DNA of 61,984 nucleotides from Pseudobutyrivibrio sp. (GCA_017557435.1 JAFYYR010000009.1:1-61984), one strand, 5' to 3'. Shown: positions 15,816 through 25,685, counted from the first letter of the stretch. Notes: generated by a model from the letters alone, not told the origin. Translations and numbers: made by a program.

Positions 15816-16172
15816 TTATGCGAATGCATCTATTCTACTGCCTACCATTCCGTAGGAATTACCTACACCTGAATTATTGTAGCTGGTCTTGATGGAAGAA
15901 AACTTAGCTGCTATGTCATTGAACTGGCTAGCTGTGCGCTTCTTCTCCTCAAGCATAGCAGTAGGATCAATCAGTCTGCTCTCCTCAGTCTCCTCTACCT
16001 TAGCATTAGGGTACTGAACTGGAGCTGTACCTGTAACTGCTGCACCGCCTTTAACTGATTCAGTATTATATACATCAGAAAATCCTGCTGTATTTTCAAC
16101 TGCATAGTTCATAGGCTGAACGCTTGCTACTGGGCTATATGTAGTTAATCCACTAATAGGTGCTATAGCCAT
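15816..16172 (-). CDS. Hypothetical small protein
   Basis: I do not recognise this 118-residue protein. It has no signal peptide or membrane segment. The first half is low in charge and rich in Ala, Val, Ser and Thr (VASVQPMNYAVENTAG). The second half has a short charged helix (AMLEEKKRTASQFNDIAAKF) before a Gly/Ser/Asn tail. The profile suggests a small cytoplasmic or exported filament-associated protein, but that is speculation. It is a single gene with its own ribosome binding site and terminator. Confidence 0.6.
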   Translation of the reverse strand: MAIAPISGLTTYSPVASVQPMNYAVENTAGFSDVYNTESVKGGAAVTGTAPVQYPNAKVEETEESRLIDPTAMLEEKKRTASQFNDIAAKFSSIKTSYNNSGVGNSYGMVGSRIDAFA

Positions 16173-16298
16173 ATCCTACCTCCACTAGATGTGTAGATAT
16201 ATAATATCATATTCCACCAGGATATGGACTAAAAACACAAATTTTTCAGTGATACTCAAAGATAGGTTTTTCGACCTTTTTCACCCTACCTTTTCATA

Positions 16299-17759
16299 CT
16301 AAACATGATGCATCATTTTCATATGTGGTGTAGTTTCATGCTGCTTTTGTGTTGCTCTGATAAATAATCCAAGGAATACTGCTGCTGCAATTATTCCTAC
16401 TGGATATGCCACTGTTATTGCCAGATTCAAACACTCTGGTGCACAGAAGAAATATGTGACAGAAACAGCTGACATAAATGTGGCTGGAACTGCTGTAAGC
16501 CAGTAATTCTTGGCATTCTTATATAGATACATAGATGCAGTCCAAAGAGCTATCATTGCAAGTGTCTGATTTGACCAGCTAAAATATCTCCAGATTACTC
16601 CGTAATTTAACTGGCTGATAAGTGCTCCTGATGCAAGAAGTGGAACACAAATATAAAGACGACTGCGATATGGCTTCTGGTCAATTTTGAACCAGTCAGC
16701 AATTACTAGTCTAGCAGAACGGAATGCTGTATCACCTGATGTGATAGGACATGCAATAACACCAAGCATTGCAAGAACTATTCCAAATCCACCCATTGTC
16801 TTTGTACAAATATCGTATACGCAAGTTGCCTGTCCATTTGCAAGCATCTCTGTAAGTCCTGTAGTAAGTCCGCCTGTAGTTGCATAAATTGCGCTACCTG
16901 CTGCTGCCCAAATGAGGGCTATGATTCCTTCACTAACCATGGCACCGTAAAATACCATGTGGCTTTCCTTTTCTGACTGACAGCAACGAGCCATAAGTGG
17001 CGACTGGGTTGCATGGAATCCTGAAATAGCACCGCAGGCAACTGAAACAAACATCATTGGCCAAATTGGTGTATTTGCTGGATGCAAGTTAGAAAGTTGA
17101 ATCTCTGGAATTGTATAGCCATGTGTAAATATACCTACAGCAACGCCGATAGCCATCACTATAAGGCAAATACCAAATACTGGATAAAACTTTCCGATGA
17201 TTTTATCGATTGGAATAAATGTGGCAATGAAATAGTAAATTAAAATGATTGCCAACCAGAAGTATGTGTTAGTAAGAAGGCCTGAGCCACCCTGATTTCC
17301 AATCAAAAGAGATATAAGACCTGCAGGACCTACTGCAAACACAGTACCAACCATTATAAGAAGTACTACGCTAAATATACGCATTACTGTCTTCATAATG
17401 TTACCAAGATACATTCCTGTCAGCTCTGATACGCTGGCACCATCATGACGCATGCTCATGAACCCCACTGAAAAATCATGAACACCGCCGGCTAAAATGG
17501 TTCCAAGTGTAATCCAAAGGAATACTGATGTACCCCACTGAGCTCCTGCTAAGGCTCCGTAAATTGGACCAAGTCCTGCAATGTTAAGAAGTTGAATTAA
17601 AAACAGTTTCCATTTCGGCATGACTACAAAGTCAACACCATCATTAATCCGCACTGCTGGTGTTTGTCTATCATCTGGTCCGTAGATTCTCTCTACCACC
17701 TTTCCATAGACAAAGTACCCACCGATAAGTACCGTCAAGCAAATAATAAAACTAATCAT
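16299..17759 (-). CDS. cstA: CstA family pyruvate/peptide transporter
   Basis: This is an integral membrane transporter of the carbon starvation protein A family, about 486 residues, the short Firmicute/Geobacter form rather than the roughly 700-residue enterobacterial one. FVVMPKWKLFLIQLLNIAGLGPI and GALAGAQWG, then GGVHDFSVGFMSMRHDGAS, are hallmark CstA segments. E. coli members (BtsT, CstA) import pyruvate or peptides. I prefer the second ATG (17759): GGGGGT lies 9 nt before it, against 3 nt for the ATG at 17765. The upstream region carries a LytTR-type double site and a sigma-A promoter. Confidence 0.9.
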   Translation of the reverse strand: MISFIICLTVLIGGYFVYGKVVERIYGPDDRQTPAVRINDGVDFVVMPKWKLFLIQLLNIAGLGPIYGALAGAQWGTSVFLWITLGTILAGGVHDFSVGFMSMRHDGASVSELTGMYLGNIMKTVMRIFSVVLLIMVGTVFAVGPAGLISLLIGNQGGSGLLTNTYFWLAIILIYYFIATFIPIDKIIGKFYPVFGICLIVMAIGVAVGIFTHGYTIPEIQLSNLHPANTPIWPMMFVSVACGAISGFHATQSPLMARCCQSEKESHMVFYGAMVSEGIIALIWAAAGSAIYATTGGLTTGLTEMLANGQATCVYDICTKTMGGFGIVLAMLGVIACPITSGDTAFRSARLVIADWFKIDQKPYRSRLYICVPLLASGALISQLNYGVIWRYFSWSNQTLAMIALWTASMYLYKNAKNYWLTAVPATFMSAVSVTYFFCAPECLNLAITVAYPVGIIAAAVFLGLFIRATQKQHETTPHMKMMHHV

Positions 17760-17815
17760 ATACATTTACCCCCAATACATTTATTTGCCCTCTCCTAGGA
17801 CATCTCTTAATTTGG

Positions 17816-17844
17816 AGTATAGTATCTGAATATAGTAGTAACAA
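17816..17844 (-). promoter_or_regulatory. Promoter of cstA
   Basis: The -35 box TTGTTA (17839-17844) and the -10 box TATACT (17816-17821) have a 17-bp spacer. A weak -35 directly behind an activator site fits an activated promoter. Confidence 0.75.
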
Positions 17845-17851
17845 TAAGTCC

Positions 17852-17878
17852 GGACTGAAATGCTAAAATTGGGGACTG
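17852..17878 (-). promoter_or_regulatory. LytTR-type direct-repeat site upstream of cstA
   Basis: CAGTCC occurs twice on the minus strand (17873-17878 and 17852-17857) with a start-to-start distance of 21 bp, two helical turns. That is the usual geometry of LytTR-domain binding sites. The second copy ends 8 bp before the -35 box. Confidence 0.7.
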
Positions 17879-17880
17879 TT

Positions 17881-18891
17881 TTACATGCTATAATAGTCCC
17901 TTATTTCATGGATTACCTTTCGGCTAATTGGAATAATTGTGTGGTTTTCATCCTTCATGCAAAGGGCGTATCCATTGTTGGCATCTGGCTGCAGAGATTC
18001 TCCCTTAGTGAGATTGGCAATGTAGCTTCTATGAATCCGCACAAATGTATTATCCCCTGAATCTAATTTCTTTTCCCACTCAACCAGTGGTTCATTGCTA
18101 TAAAATGCCTGATCCTTGCAATAGACTTTTGCCCCCTTGTGAATAGCTTCTATATAGTAAATATTGTCAGCCTCCACCAACTCTGTGTGGTCACCTGCCT
18201 GTAGTCCAAATGGCCCCACCTTTGGCTTTGACTTAGACTTTTCTATCAGGTCGTTATTGAGAGTCTCAAGTCTCTCATTATCTGCCTCAAGCATCTGCAT
18301 CATATACACGTCTTTAAAAATAGAAAAGAACAGAAGCATCCCAATGGAATTAATAATAACCATTGGTACTGTTAGAGTCTTCACAATATCCACAGCCATA
18401 GCAAAAGGCTTCACAAATATCAACAAATTCACCATATGAACCGCCTCAGCCGCGGCCGTAATCAAAAGAAGCTCCGTCCATCTCAGTGTATGGTTTTTCT
18501 TCTTCAAATACTGATAAATGCCCGCTGCAAAAAAACCTTCTAGCAAAGTAGAAAAAGCACAGGCAAATGTAGTAACCCCATGAGGGTCAAACAAAAATCT
18601 ATGAACAGCTCCAATAACCCCAGCTGTTATTCCCACAATTGGGCCGCAAAGCAATCCACCAGCCAGAACTCCGAGCACTCTCGTATTTGGAATAGCTCCT
18701 TGCACCACACCGCCAGTACATGTGGAAATAATACAAAAGCCTCCAAAAATAGCTCCAAGCACAAACTGTCCTAGCTTTGCCTGACCGCTCTCCTGACACA
18801 GAGTATGCTCCACCAGTGGAATCCTTGTCAGAGCAATAGCTATCAATACCAAAAGCCCAATGTTAATAACCATGTTGTAACATAATTCCAT
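17881..18891 (-). CDS. 5TMR-LytTR one-component membrane regulator
   Basis: The N-terminal half (about 1-190) is the five/six-helix 5TMR-LYT receptor seen in LytS/BtsS kinases, including ARRIP-like NTRVLGVLAGGLLCGPIVG. The C-terminal 100 residues (about 235-336) are a LytTR DNA-binding domain (NIYYIEAIHKGAKVYC, VRIHRSYIAN). No kinase or receiver domain lies between them, so sensing and DNA binding are on one chain. It lies directly upstream of cstA, mirroring the E. coli BtsSR-BtsT pyruvate system in a shortened form. Control of cstA is inferred from the direct repeats between the genes. Confidence 0.88.
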   Translation of the reverse strand: MELCYNMVINIGLLVLIAIALTRIPLVEHTLCQESGQAKLGQFVLGAIFGGFCIISTCTGGVVQGAIPNTRVLGVLAGGLLCGPIVGITAGVIGAVHRFLFDPHGVTTFACAFSTLLEGFFAAGIYQYLKKKNHTLRWTELLLITAAAEAVHMVNLLIFVKPFAMAVDIVKTLTVPMVIINSIGMLLFFSIFKDVYMMQMLEADNERLETLNNDLIEKSKSKPKVGPFGLQAGDHTELVEADNIYYIEAIHKGAKVYCKDQAFYSNEPLVEWEKKLDSGDNTFVRIHRSYIANLTKGESLQPDANNGYALCMKDENHTIIPISRKVIHEIRDYYSM

Positions 18892-18980
18892 AAACTACCC
18901 CCTTTTACCTAATCTAATTTTACGTCCCAATGCCACAAGTTGCAACAATGTGTGTTATTATCCATTAATCAATCACAAAA

Positions 18981-19019
18981 TAAAGCAGGGAAACAAGGAC
19001 TCTATCCTTGCCTCCCTGC
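18981..19019 (-). terminator. Terminator of the chemoreceptor gene
   Basis: A long stem (GCAGGGA...TCCCTGC, continued by CAAGGA/TCCTTG) at 18985-19019 is followed by TTTATTTT on the minus strand. Confidence 0.88.
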
Positions 19020-19032
19020 CTTACAACTGTAT

Positions 19033-21084
19033 TTAATCAATGTTAAATTGATTAATAGCAACACGTAAGTCTTTGGCATTTCCTTTGGTGTCTTCCGCCA
19101 GTTTTTCTATATTTTCGGAAACTTCATTGGTCTCCTCGTTCTTACCTAGGATATTTGAGACTCCATCAGTGTTATTAATAGACGCATCTGTTACTGAGGC
19201 AATCTGTCTTGCAATCTCATCCACTGAATTAGAAAGCGAGTTCATGGCATCTCCAATATCAGCAACTGCCTGCTTTATTGTGGATACGCCTTCATCGTAG
19301 TGCTGGCCCTGTTGTGAGAATGCCTCATAGCTTGCGATGATATCGTTTCTAATAAAGTCTATTAACTTTTCAACCTGCTCTCGTACATTAGTAACTGATG
19401 CATTGCTGGCCGCTACGATTTCAGTAATATCCATTGCTGTGTTCTTTGACTGCTCTGCCAGCTGGCCTATCTCATCTGCAACTACCGCAAAGCCTCTGCC
19501 GGCTTCGCCTGCACGGGCTGCCTCAATAGAAGCATTAAGAGATAGCAGGTTAGTCTGTGAGGTGATGGACATAATGTCCTCTGCCAATACATTAATCTGC
19601 TCAACAGCCTTTAGACTCTCAAGGGCTTCTTGCATGGTTGCCATTGTCTGCTGCAATGTAGCCATATTGTTGTCGATTTCCTGATTGATTTGTGCATTGA
19701 TGTCTGTGGCTGACTTAATTAATTCTGCCGAATCACTTTGGCCTGTTTCCACCTTTTCAGATACTATCTCTACCTGAGAAACTATATTTTCTATTTCTGC
19801 ATGTATCAATTCAATGGCATCGTTGGTCTCATTTATCTTTACAGACAAGTTGTTAGCAATGCTTTGATTCTCAGCGGTAATATCAGATAGTACCTTTGAT
19901 GCTTCGTTGAGATTACCGGAATTCTCATCCAAAACATGACTATATTCCTTGAAGACTCCCACAGCTCCCTTTAGATTGTAGATAACACTCTTTGTATCTA
20001 CTGCCAGTTTTCCTATTTCGTCTGCTCTATTTTCAAATTTCTCAATCTCAGCATTATCTGTTAAATCCAAATCAGCCACTCTAGTAAGGGCCTTTTGAAT
20101 CTTAGTAATTGGCTTAATTAGATATCCTATGATAAATGCCAAAATCACAGCTATAACTGCAACTACTATTAGGCCAAATATGTAAATCTGACGTGAGGCA
20201 TTTCTAGCATGGCCATAAAGCTCTGTTGTATCAGCGCCTACAAATAAGAGCCAGTCTCTCTCTGGCAGATATTTATAGTAACCATACATTGGAGTCTTGG
20301 TTCCAGCCTGAGAATATTCAAGCATTCCCTCTTCCTCTGAAGAAACTCCCTCTAGCTTTTCCATAACAGATAATACAGCTGGATTTTCTGTTTTTAATGT
20401 TATTTCATCTGCATTGCTTGAATAATAAACAACTGGATTGCGCACACCTGTTAGTACCACATCCTGATTGTTTGTTACATGGATTGCACTTACAAGCAAA
20501 TCATAAAATTCTGTTTTATCTATTTCTACAGATGAATAACCTGCTGGCTGCCCATTTGATTTATAGGAAGAACGGGCAAAGACCAAACTGATATCGTTTG
20601 TTGCAGGAGAAACTGCCGCAACGCTGTTATAAACTGTGGTGCCTTCTGGATTATAATAGAGACCCTGAATCATTTTTATTCGCTCAGGATCATTCTGAAA
20701 TCCTATCATTTCAGGTTTTGTATGTACCAGTACCTTTCCATCATATTCAACGTAAAACATACTTTTCATATTTGGAACTACAGTAGCATAGTACTTGGTG
20801 TAATTTATAGCATCTGCCCTGGCCTCTTCATCCTCTGGGCTTTCAATAAGTTTTGCCATATCAGGGGAAATCATATATCCATCAAGATACGCATATTCTT
20901 TTTCAATATAAGCTGAAAGACGTGCAGTTGTCTGCTCCACGATTCCTTTAAGCTCTATCTCGGCCTCGTTTTCCATGATGTTGAGCATACTGATTGAAGT
21001 AACAAAGCTTTGTGCGAGAATACCGATTGTGGTAGCAATAACAATAAAAACTGTTATTCTTAGCGATAGCTTTTTAAATCTCAT
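19033..21084 (-). CDS. Methyl-accepting chemotaxis protein (dCache-HAMP-MCP)
   Basis: This is a membrane chemoreceptor of about 683 residues: an N-terminal transmembrane helix, a periplasmic-side double Cache domain (about 35-270, with the [12 protein letters not shown] and [15 protein letters not shown] segments), a second transmembrane helix, HAMP, and a cytoplasmic signalling tip with [21 protein letters not shown] start it at 21084 because GGGAGG lies 4 nt upstream; the 11 residues before it in frame lack a ribosome site. It implies a chemotaxis and motility apparatus elsewhere. The ligand is unknown. Confidence 0.93.
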   Translation of the reverse strand: MRFKKLSLRITVFIVIATTIGILAQSFVTSISMLNIMENEAEIELKGIVEQTTARLSAYIEKEYAYLDGYMISPDMAKLIESPEDEEARADAINYTKYYATVVPNMKSMFYVEYDGKVLVHTKPEMIGFQNDPERIKMIQGLYYNPEGTTVYNSVAAVSPATNDISLVFARSSYKSNGQPAGYSSVEIDKTEFYDLLVSAIHVTNNQDVVLTGVRNPVVYYSSNADEITLKTENPAVLSVMEKLEGVSSEEEGMLEYSQAGTKTPMYGYYKYLPERDWLLFVGADTTELYGHARNASRQIYIFGLIVVAVIAVILAFIIGYLIKPITKIQKALTRVADLDLTDNAEIEKFENRADEIGKLAVDTKSVIYNLKGAVGVFKEYSHVLDENSGNLNEASKVLSDITAENQSIANNLSVKINETNDAIELIHAEIENIVSQVEIVSEKVETGQSDSAELIKSATDINAQINQEIDNNMATLQQTMATMQEALESLKAVEQINVLAEDIMSITSQTNLLSLNASIEAARAGEAGRGFAVVADEIGQLAEQSKNTAMDITEIVAASNASVTNVREQVEKLIDFIRNDIIASYEAFSQQGQHYDEGVSTIKQAVADIGDAMNSLSNSVDEIARQIASVTDASINNTDGVSNILGKNEETNEVSENIEKLAEDTKGNAKDLRVAINQFNID

Positions 21085-21190
21085 AAAACCTCCCACAGTT
21101 GTGTCTTCTGTAGACAATACCCCATTAAATCATTTCTAACTATAGCAAAGAAGTTAGACTAAACTATTTATAAAATGTGTTTTTTGTATT

Positions 21191-21224
21191 AAAAAAGAGA
21201 GAACCGAATACTCGATCCTCTCTT
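21191..21224 (-). terminator. Terminator of the SufC/SufB pair
   Basis: The stem AAGAGAG/CTCTCTT (21195-21201 with 21218-21224) with an inner CGA/TCG helix is followed by TTTTTT on the minus strand. Confidence 0.88.
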
Positions 21225-21237
21225 GGATTAACCTATA

Positions 21238-22161
21238 TTATCTAAGGAAGCCTGCTACGATCTGCTCCTCAGCCTCTTCTTCAGTAAGACCAAGTGACAT
21301 AAGCTTAATAAGCTGGTCCCCTGCAATCTTTCCGATGGCTGCCTCATGGATAAGTGCTGCATCTACATTTTTAGCGTCAAGCTTTGGAATTGCTACAACA
21401 TGTGCATTGCCCATGATGATTGCATCGCAGGCAGCGTGTCCGTTACATGCGCAATCACCTTCGATTGAAACTTCAAAGATCTGCTCTGAATCGTCCTTAG
21501 CAACTGAACGGGATACAACGTCGGCGCTAGAGCCTTCGCCCTGAAGCAGTACCTTGTAGTCTGATGTAGCCGACTGTGAGCCGTGAGTCATAAGTGCCTC
21601 GTGGATTAAAAGTGTGGCTCCCTCTTTAAGCTCTGCAAGATTGGTACGTACTGTAGAGTCAACACCCTTAATCTGTACCATCTCCATCTCTACGTAGCTG
21701 CCCTCTTCCTGGTATACATTAGTAACTGGGTTAAGGATGCGGGCTCCCTTGCCGTCGCCCTCGCCGTAATGCTTTTCCACGTACTTAATCTTGGCATTCT
21801 TGCCTACGTGGAATGTATGAATACCATCATGCTGGGAATCCTGGTCTCCGCAATTTGAGATACCACATCCAGCAACGATAGTTACATCTGCGTCTTCTCC
21901 AATGTAGAAGTCATTGTAAACCATATCCTTAAGACCGCTCTCTGTGAGAACTACAGGAATATGAACGCTCTCGCCCTTTGTACCTGGCTTGATAATGATA
22001 TCGATACCTGGCTTGTCTTCCTTTGTGACAATGTCGATATTGGCAGTTGTGTTTCTGCCAGCGCTAGTACCATTGGCACGGATATTATATGCGCCCTGAG
22101 GTATACCGTCTAGGTCAGCAACCTCATGTAAAATATTCTTCTGAATTGCATCAAGAGCCAT
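21238..22161 (-). CDS. SufB/SufD-like Fe-S scaffold (SmsB-type)
   Basis: This is the beta-helix scaffold subunit of an Fe-S cluster assembly machine. At 307 residues it is much shorter than SufB (about 470), as in the two-gene minimal SUF-like (SMS) systems. The C-terminal core has the SufBD pattern NVDAALIHEAAIGKIAGDQL and a GLTEEEAEEQIVAGFL end. Cys residues in AGCGISNCGD and GDCACNGHAAC could bind clusters. The ATG overlaps the SufC stop by one base (TAATG). No sufS or sufU lies nearby. Confidence 0.88.
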   Translation of the reverse strand: MALDAIQKNILHEVADLDGIPQGAYNIRANGTSAGRNTTANIDIVTKEDKPGIDIIIKPGTKGESVHIPVVLTESGLKDMVYNDFYIGEDADVTIVAGCGISNCGDQDSQHDGIHTFHVGKNAKIKYVEKHYGEGDGKGARILNPVTNVYQEEGSYVEMEMVQIKGVDSTVRTNLAELKEGATLLIHEALMTHGSQSATSDYKVLLQGEGSSADVVSRSVAKDDSEQIFEVSIEGDCACNGHAACDAIIMGNAHVVAIPKLDAKNVDAALIHEAAIGKIAGDQLIKLMSLGLTEEEAEEQIVAGFLR

Positions 22162-22901
22162 TACTGATCACCTCCTAACATCTCGCAAGCAATGCTTGCT
22201 GCTGCAGAGGTACCAAGAAGTCCTGGAAGGATTTCATCCTTTGGCCCCTTAGCCTTTACCTTGCCATTTTCGATGACAACGATTTCATCGGCAATATTAA
22301 GTATGCGCTCCTGATGAGAGATAACGATAATTGTACCGTTAATTGTCTTGCGCATATTCTCAAATACTTTTATTAAGTTCTGGAAGCTCCAAAGGTCAAT
22401 ACCTGCCTCTGGCTCATCAAAAATAGAAAGCTTAGTTCCACGAGCTAAAACTGTGGCAATCTCAATTCTCTTAAGCTCTCCACCTGAAAGTGAAGAATTC
22501 ACCTCTCGATCCACATAATCCTTAGCACAAAGGCCTACCTTTGAAAGATATTCGCAGGCTTCTGCAACAGAGATCTTCTCTCCTGCTGCAAGTCTAAGCA
22601 AGTCAATTACGCGAATGCCCTTAAAATGAACTGGTGCCTGGAAAGCAAAACTGATTCCCATTTTTGCACGCTCTGTAATATTTTTCTCAGAGATATCCAC
22701 ACCATCTAAAATAATCTGGCCAGATGTCAACTGATTAACGCCCATAATGAGCTTGGCCAATGTGGACTTTCCTCCACCATTGGGACCAGTGATGACAATA
22801 AATTTGCCATCTTCTACCGTAAGGTCGAGACCATCGATGATTTCTTTTGTACAATCACCCTCATCATCAACCCTATAAGTAAGGTTTTTGATTTCAAGCA
22901 T
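22161..22901 (-). CDS. SufC-like ATPase (SmsC-type)
   Basis: This is the ABC-type ATPase that energises Fe-S cluster assembly with the SufB/D-like partner. Of 246 residues, the Walker A is GPNGGGKST (about 39-47), the signature SLSGGELKRIEI, and the Walker B LSIFDEPEAGIDLW; the Glu-Ala-Gly-Ile-Asp D-loop is typical of SufC. AGAGGAG lies upstream of the ATG. It forms a two-gene operon with smsB. An ordinary transporter ATPase is unlikely because no membrane subunit is encoded. Confidence 0.9.
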   Translation of the reverse strand: MLEIKNLTYRVDDEGDCTKEIIDGLDLTVEDGKFIVITGPNGGGKSTLAKLIMGVNQLTSGQIILDGVDISEKNITERAKMGISFAFQAPVHFKGIRVIDLLRLAAGEKISVAEACEYLSKVGLCAKDYVDREVNSSLSGGELKRIEIATVLARGTKLSIFDEPEAGIDLWSFQNLIKVFENMRKTINGTIIVISHQERILNIADEIVVIENGKVKAKGPKDEILPGLLGTSAAASIACEMLGGDQ

Positions 22902-23051
22902 ATTTAATTACTCCTCTAACAAAACAACAAAATACTAATATGAAAAAATAGGGATTATCGTGCCAGCGATATTTACCCTATAAACATTAGGTCTTTAACA
23001 TGCTCTATTATAATAACATGATTTTTTCAAAAGAAAAGGACAAAGGACCAA

Positions 23052-23085
23052 AGAAAAAAGCTACTGAGAAATCTTCTCAGTAGCC
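23052..23085 (-). terminator. Terminator of the SGNH hydrolase gene
   Basis: The near-perfect stem GCTACTGAGAA/TTCTCAGTAGC with a 3-nt loop is followed by TTTTTTCTTT on the minus strand. Confidence 0.92.
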
Positions 23086-23101
23086 TATATAAACTAGATA
23101 T

Positions 23102-23896
23102 TTAATACGCTGGAACTGGCTCCTGTGGCACTACAGCAACCTCAGGAGCAGGCTGTGTAGCTGAAAGTGCTGCCGCGTATGCCTTCTCTGTTTTGTCACT
23201 AAGGATGCTCTGACCAATAAGACTGTATATTGTCTTATATGTGCCTCGTGAATAATGGATTCCATCGCTAGATGAAACCTTGCCAAGTACCTGTGAATAA
23301 GTGTCAATGTAAGTTACATTAGCGCTAAGTCCAGATTTCATTCTAGAGTTCCATGACTCAATTACTGAATTAGTAATTCCTGGATATGAACTTGTCTCAA
23401 ATGCCATTGGATTAACTGATACATAATATACGCTAGCTCCAAGTGCTGTCCATGTGGCTGCCTTTTCATTGATATATGATGCGTACTTGCTAGTGTATGA
23501 AAGGCTTCGTACGTCATTGACACCCATGAGAATAACCACATCAGTGTTTGAGTTAATGCTGGCCTCTACCTGTGGTACGCCAGTGCTCTTCATCCACGAA
23601 TATCCCATTCCGATTTTAGCTGACCAGATATTGCCATCTTTTCCAACGGCACTCTTCATACCAACTGTTCTGGAATCACCTATGAAAACTAATTGTCTTG
23701 TAGCCTGTGTTACACTTACCTCTGCAGCTGTCTGATTGTAAAGCTGCGCCTCTGGCGATACATACTCTGCCGGAGCAACCTCTACAGGAACAGCCTCTGT
23801 AACCGGTGCTATCTCCTCAGCATTAACAATTACAGATGGTGCAAAACAAACTAGCGCCATTGCTAATGCCATAATACCCTTTAATTTCTTACACAT
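23102..23896 (-). CDS. Secreted SGNH/GDSL hydrolase
   Basis: This 264-residue exported protein has a Sec signal (MCKKLKGIMALAMALVCFAPSVIVNA, about 1-26). An SGNH domain follows: block I FIGDSRTVG (about 71), block III GVND (about 125), and block V DGIHYSRG with the catalytic Asp-His. A Pro/Val/Glu-rich segment after the signal and a Pro-rich tail look like spacers. It probably deacylates a surface carbohydrate or lipid outside the cell. It is a single gene; the substrate is unknown. Confidence 0.88.
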   Translation of the reverse strand: MCKKLKGIMALAMALVCFAPSVIVNAEEIAPVTEAVPVEVAPAEYVSPEAQLYNQTAAEVSVTQATRQLVFIGDSRTVGMKSAVGKDGNIWSAKIGMGYSWMKSTGVPQVEASINSNTDVVILMGVNDVRSLSYTSKYASYINEKAATWTALGASVYYVSVNPMAFETSSYPGITNSVIESWNSRMKSGLSANVTYIDTYSQVLGKVSSSDGIHYSRGTYKTIYSLIGQSILSDKTEKAYAAALSATQPAPEVAVVPQEPVPAY

Positions 23897-24017
23897 AAAA
23901 ATAGTTCCCTCTTGTGTATAACCAAAAATCTATTGCATTCTATTACAAATTTGCGTCTAAATTGTGACGAGCAAACTATTTTCATTATTTTACACATTTT
24001 ATCAAAAAATGCAAATC

Positions 24018-24653
24018 CTAATTCTTCAAATAGAAAATTGCAAGCTGTGTACGGTCTCTAAGCTCCAGTTTTTCAAGGATTGTAGACAGATAGTTTCTAA
24101 CAGTTCCCTCAGATAGGAAAAGCTTCTGGGCTATCTCCTTGTTAGAAAATCCCTCAGCCACAAGCTGAATTACCTCATATTCCTTTTCCGTAATATCCTT
24201 GTCCTGATAATTAAATCCGCTGGCCTTATCAGCCTTATTCATCAGGGCTGGAAGCTTATCCACAATGGCTCCTCCAAATACACTCTGCCCATCAATGGCT
24301 GCATGCAGCGCCACTGGAAGTGACTTGTAATCCTGCTTTAACAGGTATCCCTTCACCCCAAGCTTAAGGGCCTTTACTATATACTCATCATCTGAAAATG
24401 TAGTCAAAAACAAAATCGTAGCATCCGGATGCTTTTCTAAAATTACCTCTGCCGCCTCCAGTCCATTCATATCAGCCATACGAATGTCCATAAGCAAAAT
24501 GTCAGGGTTCAACTCATCATAAAGCTTAACCGCTTCCTTTCCACTATTTCCCTTGCCTACAACCTGAAAATCTTCCTCTGCGGAAATAATCATCTCCAGG
24601 GACATTGTTATAAGCTCATCATCGTCAATAAGTAAAATTCTTTTCTTGTCCAT
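24018..24653 (-). CDS. NarL/LuxR family response regulator
   Basis: This 211-residue response regulator has a receiver domain (phospho-acceptor Asp about 54 in DILLMDIRM, with acidic pocket DDDE near the start) and a C-terminal LuxR helix-turn-helix (EYEVIQLVAEGFSNKEIAQKLFLSEGTVRNYLS). It follows the histidine kinase gene by 15 nt in an exporter operon. It most likely controls that operon, as LnrK does for the linearmycin-type exporter in Bacillus. Confidence 0.92.
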   Translation of the reverse strand: MDKKRILLIDDDELITMSLEMIISAEEDFQVVGKGNSGKEAVKLYDELNPDILLMDIRMADMNGLEAAEVILEKHPDATILFLTTFSDDEYIVKALKLGVKGYLLKQDYKSLPVALHAAIDGQSVFGGAIVDKLPALMNKADKASGFNYQDKDITEKEYEVIQLVAEGFSNKEIAQKLFLSEGTVRNYLSTILEKLELRDRTQLAIFYLKN

Positions 24654-24668
24654 ATCTTCTCCAAAATA

Positions 24669-25685
24669 CTAATTTTTACCACCAAATGGTAGTCTGGCAT
24701 ACACTGTAAAGCCCTCGTCCGTATAAAAATATGCATCGCCTCCAATAGAGCGAGCTCTGCTGCTAATATTGTTAAGGCCTATTCCATCGTAATCTTCTGT
24801 CTGCAGCTTTCTCTTAGTCTCCTCAGAAACTGTACCATTGTCAGTTATAGACAGAGTGCAAAAACTATAATTCTGCTGCATGATTATTTTTACTGCATCC
24901 CCATTTGAATGCTTTAATATATTGGTCACTGCCTCCTTTAAAATACCAATTAAAGTCAACTTTATATTAGTAGGAATTGCTTCATCCAAATCTAAATCCG
25001 TATTTACGGTGAAGTTCTTAAGCTCTCCTATTATTTCCTCAAAGTTCTTTTTCAAATCAATTGAATCGTCATGTAAATCATGTACAGATGAGCGCATTTT
25101 CGCCATGGATTCATCCAGGGTATCTGCCAACATTTTAAGCTGTGGCTCAAGCTTTTCATCCTTATTGACAGTGGTGATAGCTCCAAGTAATAAAATAGCT
25201 CGAGATAATAAATGCCCTACATTGTCATGTATTTCTCTTGCAATTCGATTTCGCTCTGCCAGTGTTGCAAGGTGTACCTGCTGGTCCTGCTCCATCAAAA
25301 GCCTGCGGTTTTTATTTTCCAAAACATTTTCTAATTCTCTGCTGTCGTCCTTAGTCCTGTTTAATTGCTCCTGATAATTAAGCATTTTCCTATAGAGTAT
25401 CAGGGCTATTGCTGTAAATGCTGCAAGAATCCCAACTGCCCACATCATAAGGGACCTCACTGAACTGCTGTAGTCACTCCATTTTGATATAGCCCACTCT
25501 GTATATAAAAAAGGTATTGCAGTCAGGCAAATATCCAAATATCTATTTTTGAACAAAAGACTTACTTCCATAAATAAAAAAATGCAAATAGACACTACAA
25601 CTGAAGTAGTTGTAATGCCCTTTGCATTAGTAATTAAAGTTAGTCCCATAGCTGCCAATAAGCGAACTATTACATCAAATAGCAT
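24669..25685 (-). CDS. NarL-type sensor histidine kinase
   Basis: This 338-residue kinase has about four to five N-terminal transmembrane segments with little extracellular sequence (an intramembrane-sensing style), then a HisKA_3 dimerisation domain (ERNRIAREIHDNVGHLLSRA, phospho-His about 155) and an HATPase_c domain ending in GIGLNNISSRARSIGGDAYF. The ATG overlaps the preceding permease gene by 11 nt. Together with the response regulator it probably senses the compound exported by the adjacent ABC transporter. Confidence 0.92.
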   Translation of the reverse strand: MLFDVIVRLLAAMGLTLITNAKGITTTSVVVSICIFLFMEVSLLFKNRYLDICLTAIPFLYTEWAISKWSDYSSSVRSLMMWAVGILAAFTAIALILYRKMLNYQEQLNRTKDDSRELENVLENKNRRLLMEQDQQVHLATLAERNRIAREIHDNVGHLLSRAILLLGAITTVNKDEKLEPQLKMLADTLDESMAKMRSSVHDLHDDSIDLKKNFEEIIGELKNFTVNTDLDLDEAIPTNIKLTLIGILKEAVTNILKHSNGDAVKIIMQQNYSFCTLSITDNGTVSEETKRKLQTEDYDGIGLNNISSRARSIGGDAYFYTDEGFTVYARLPFGGKN

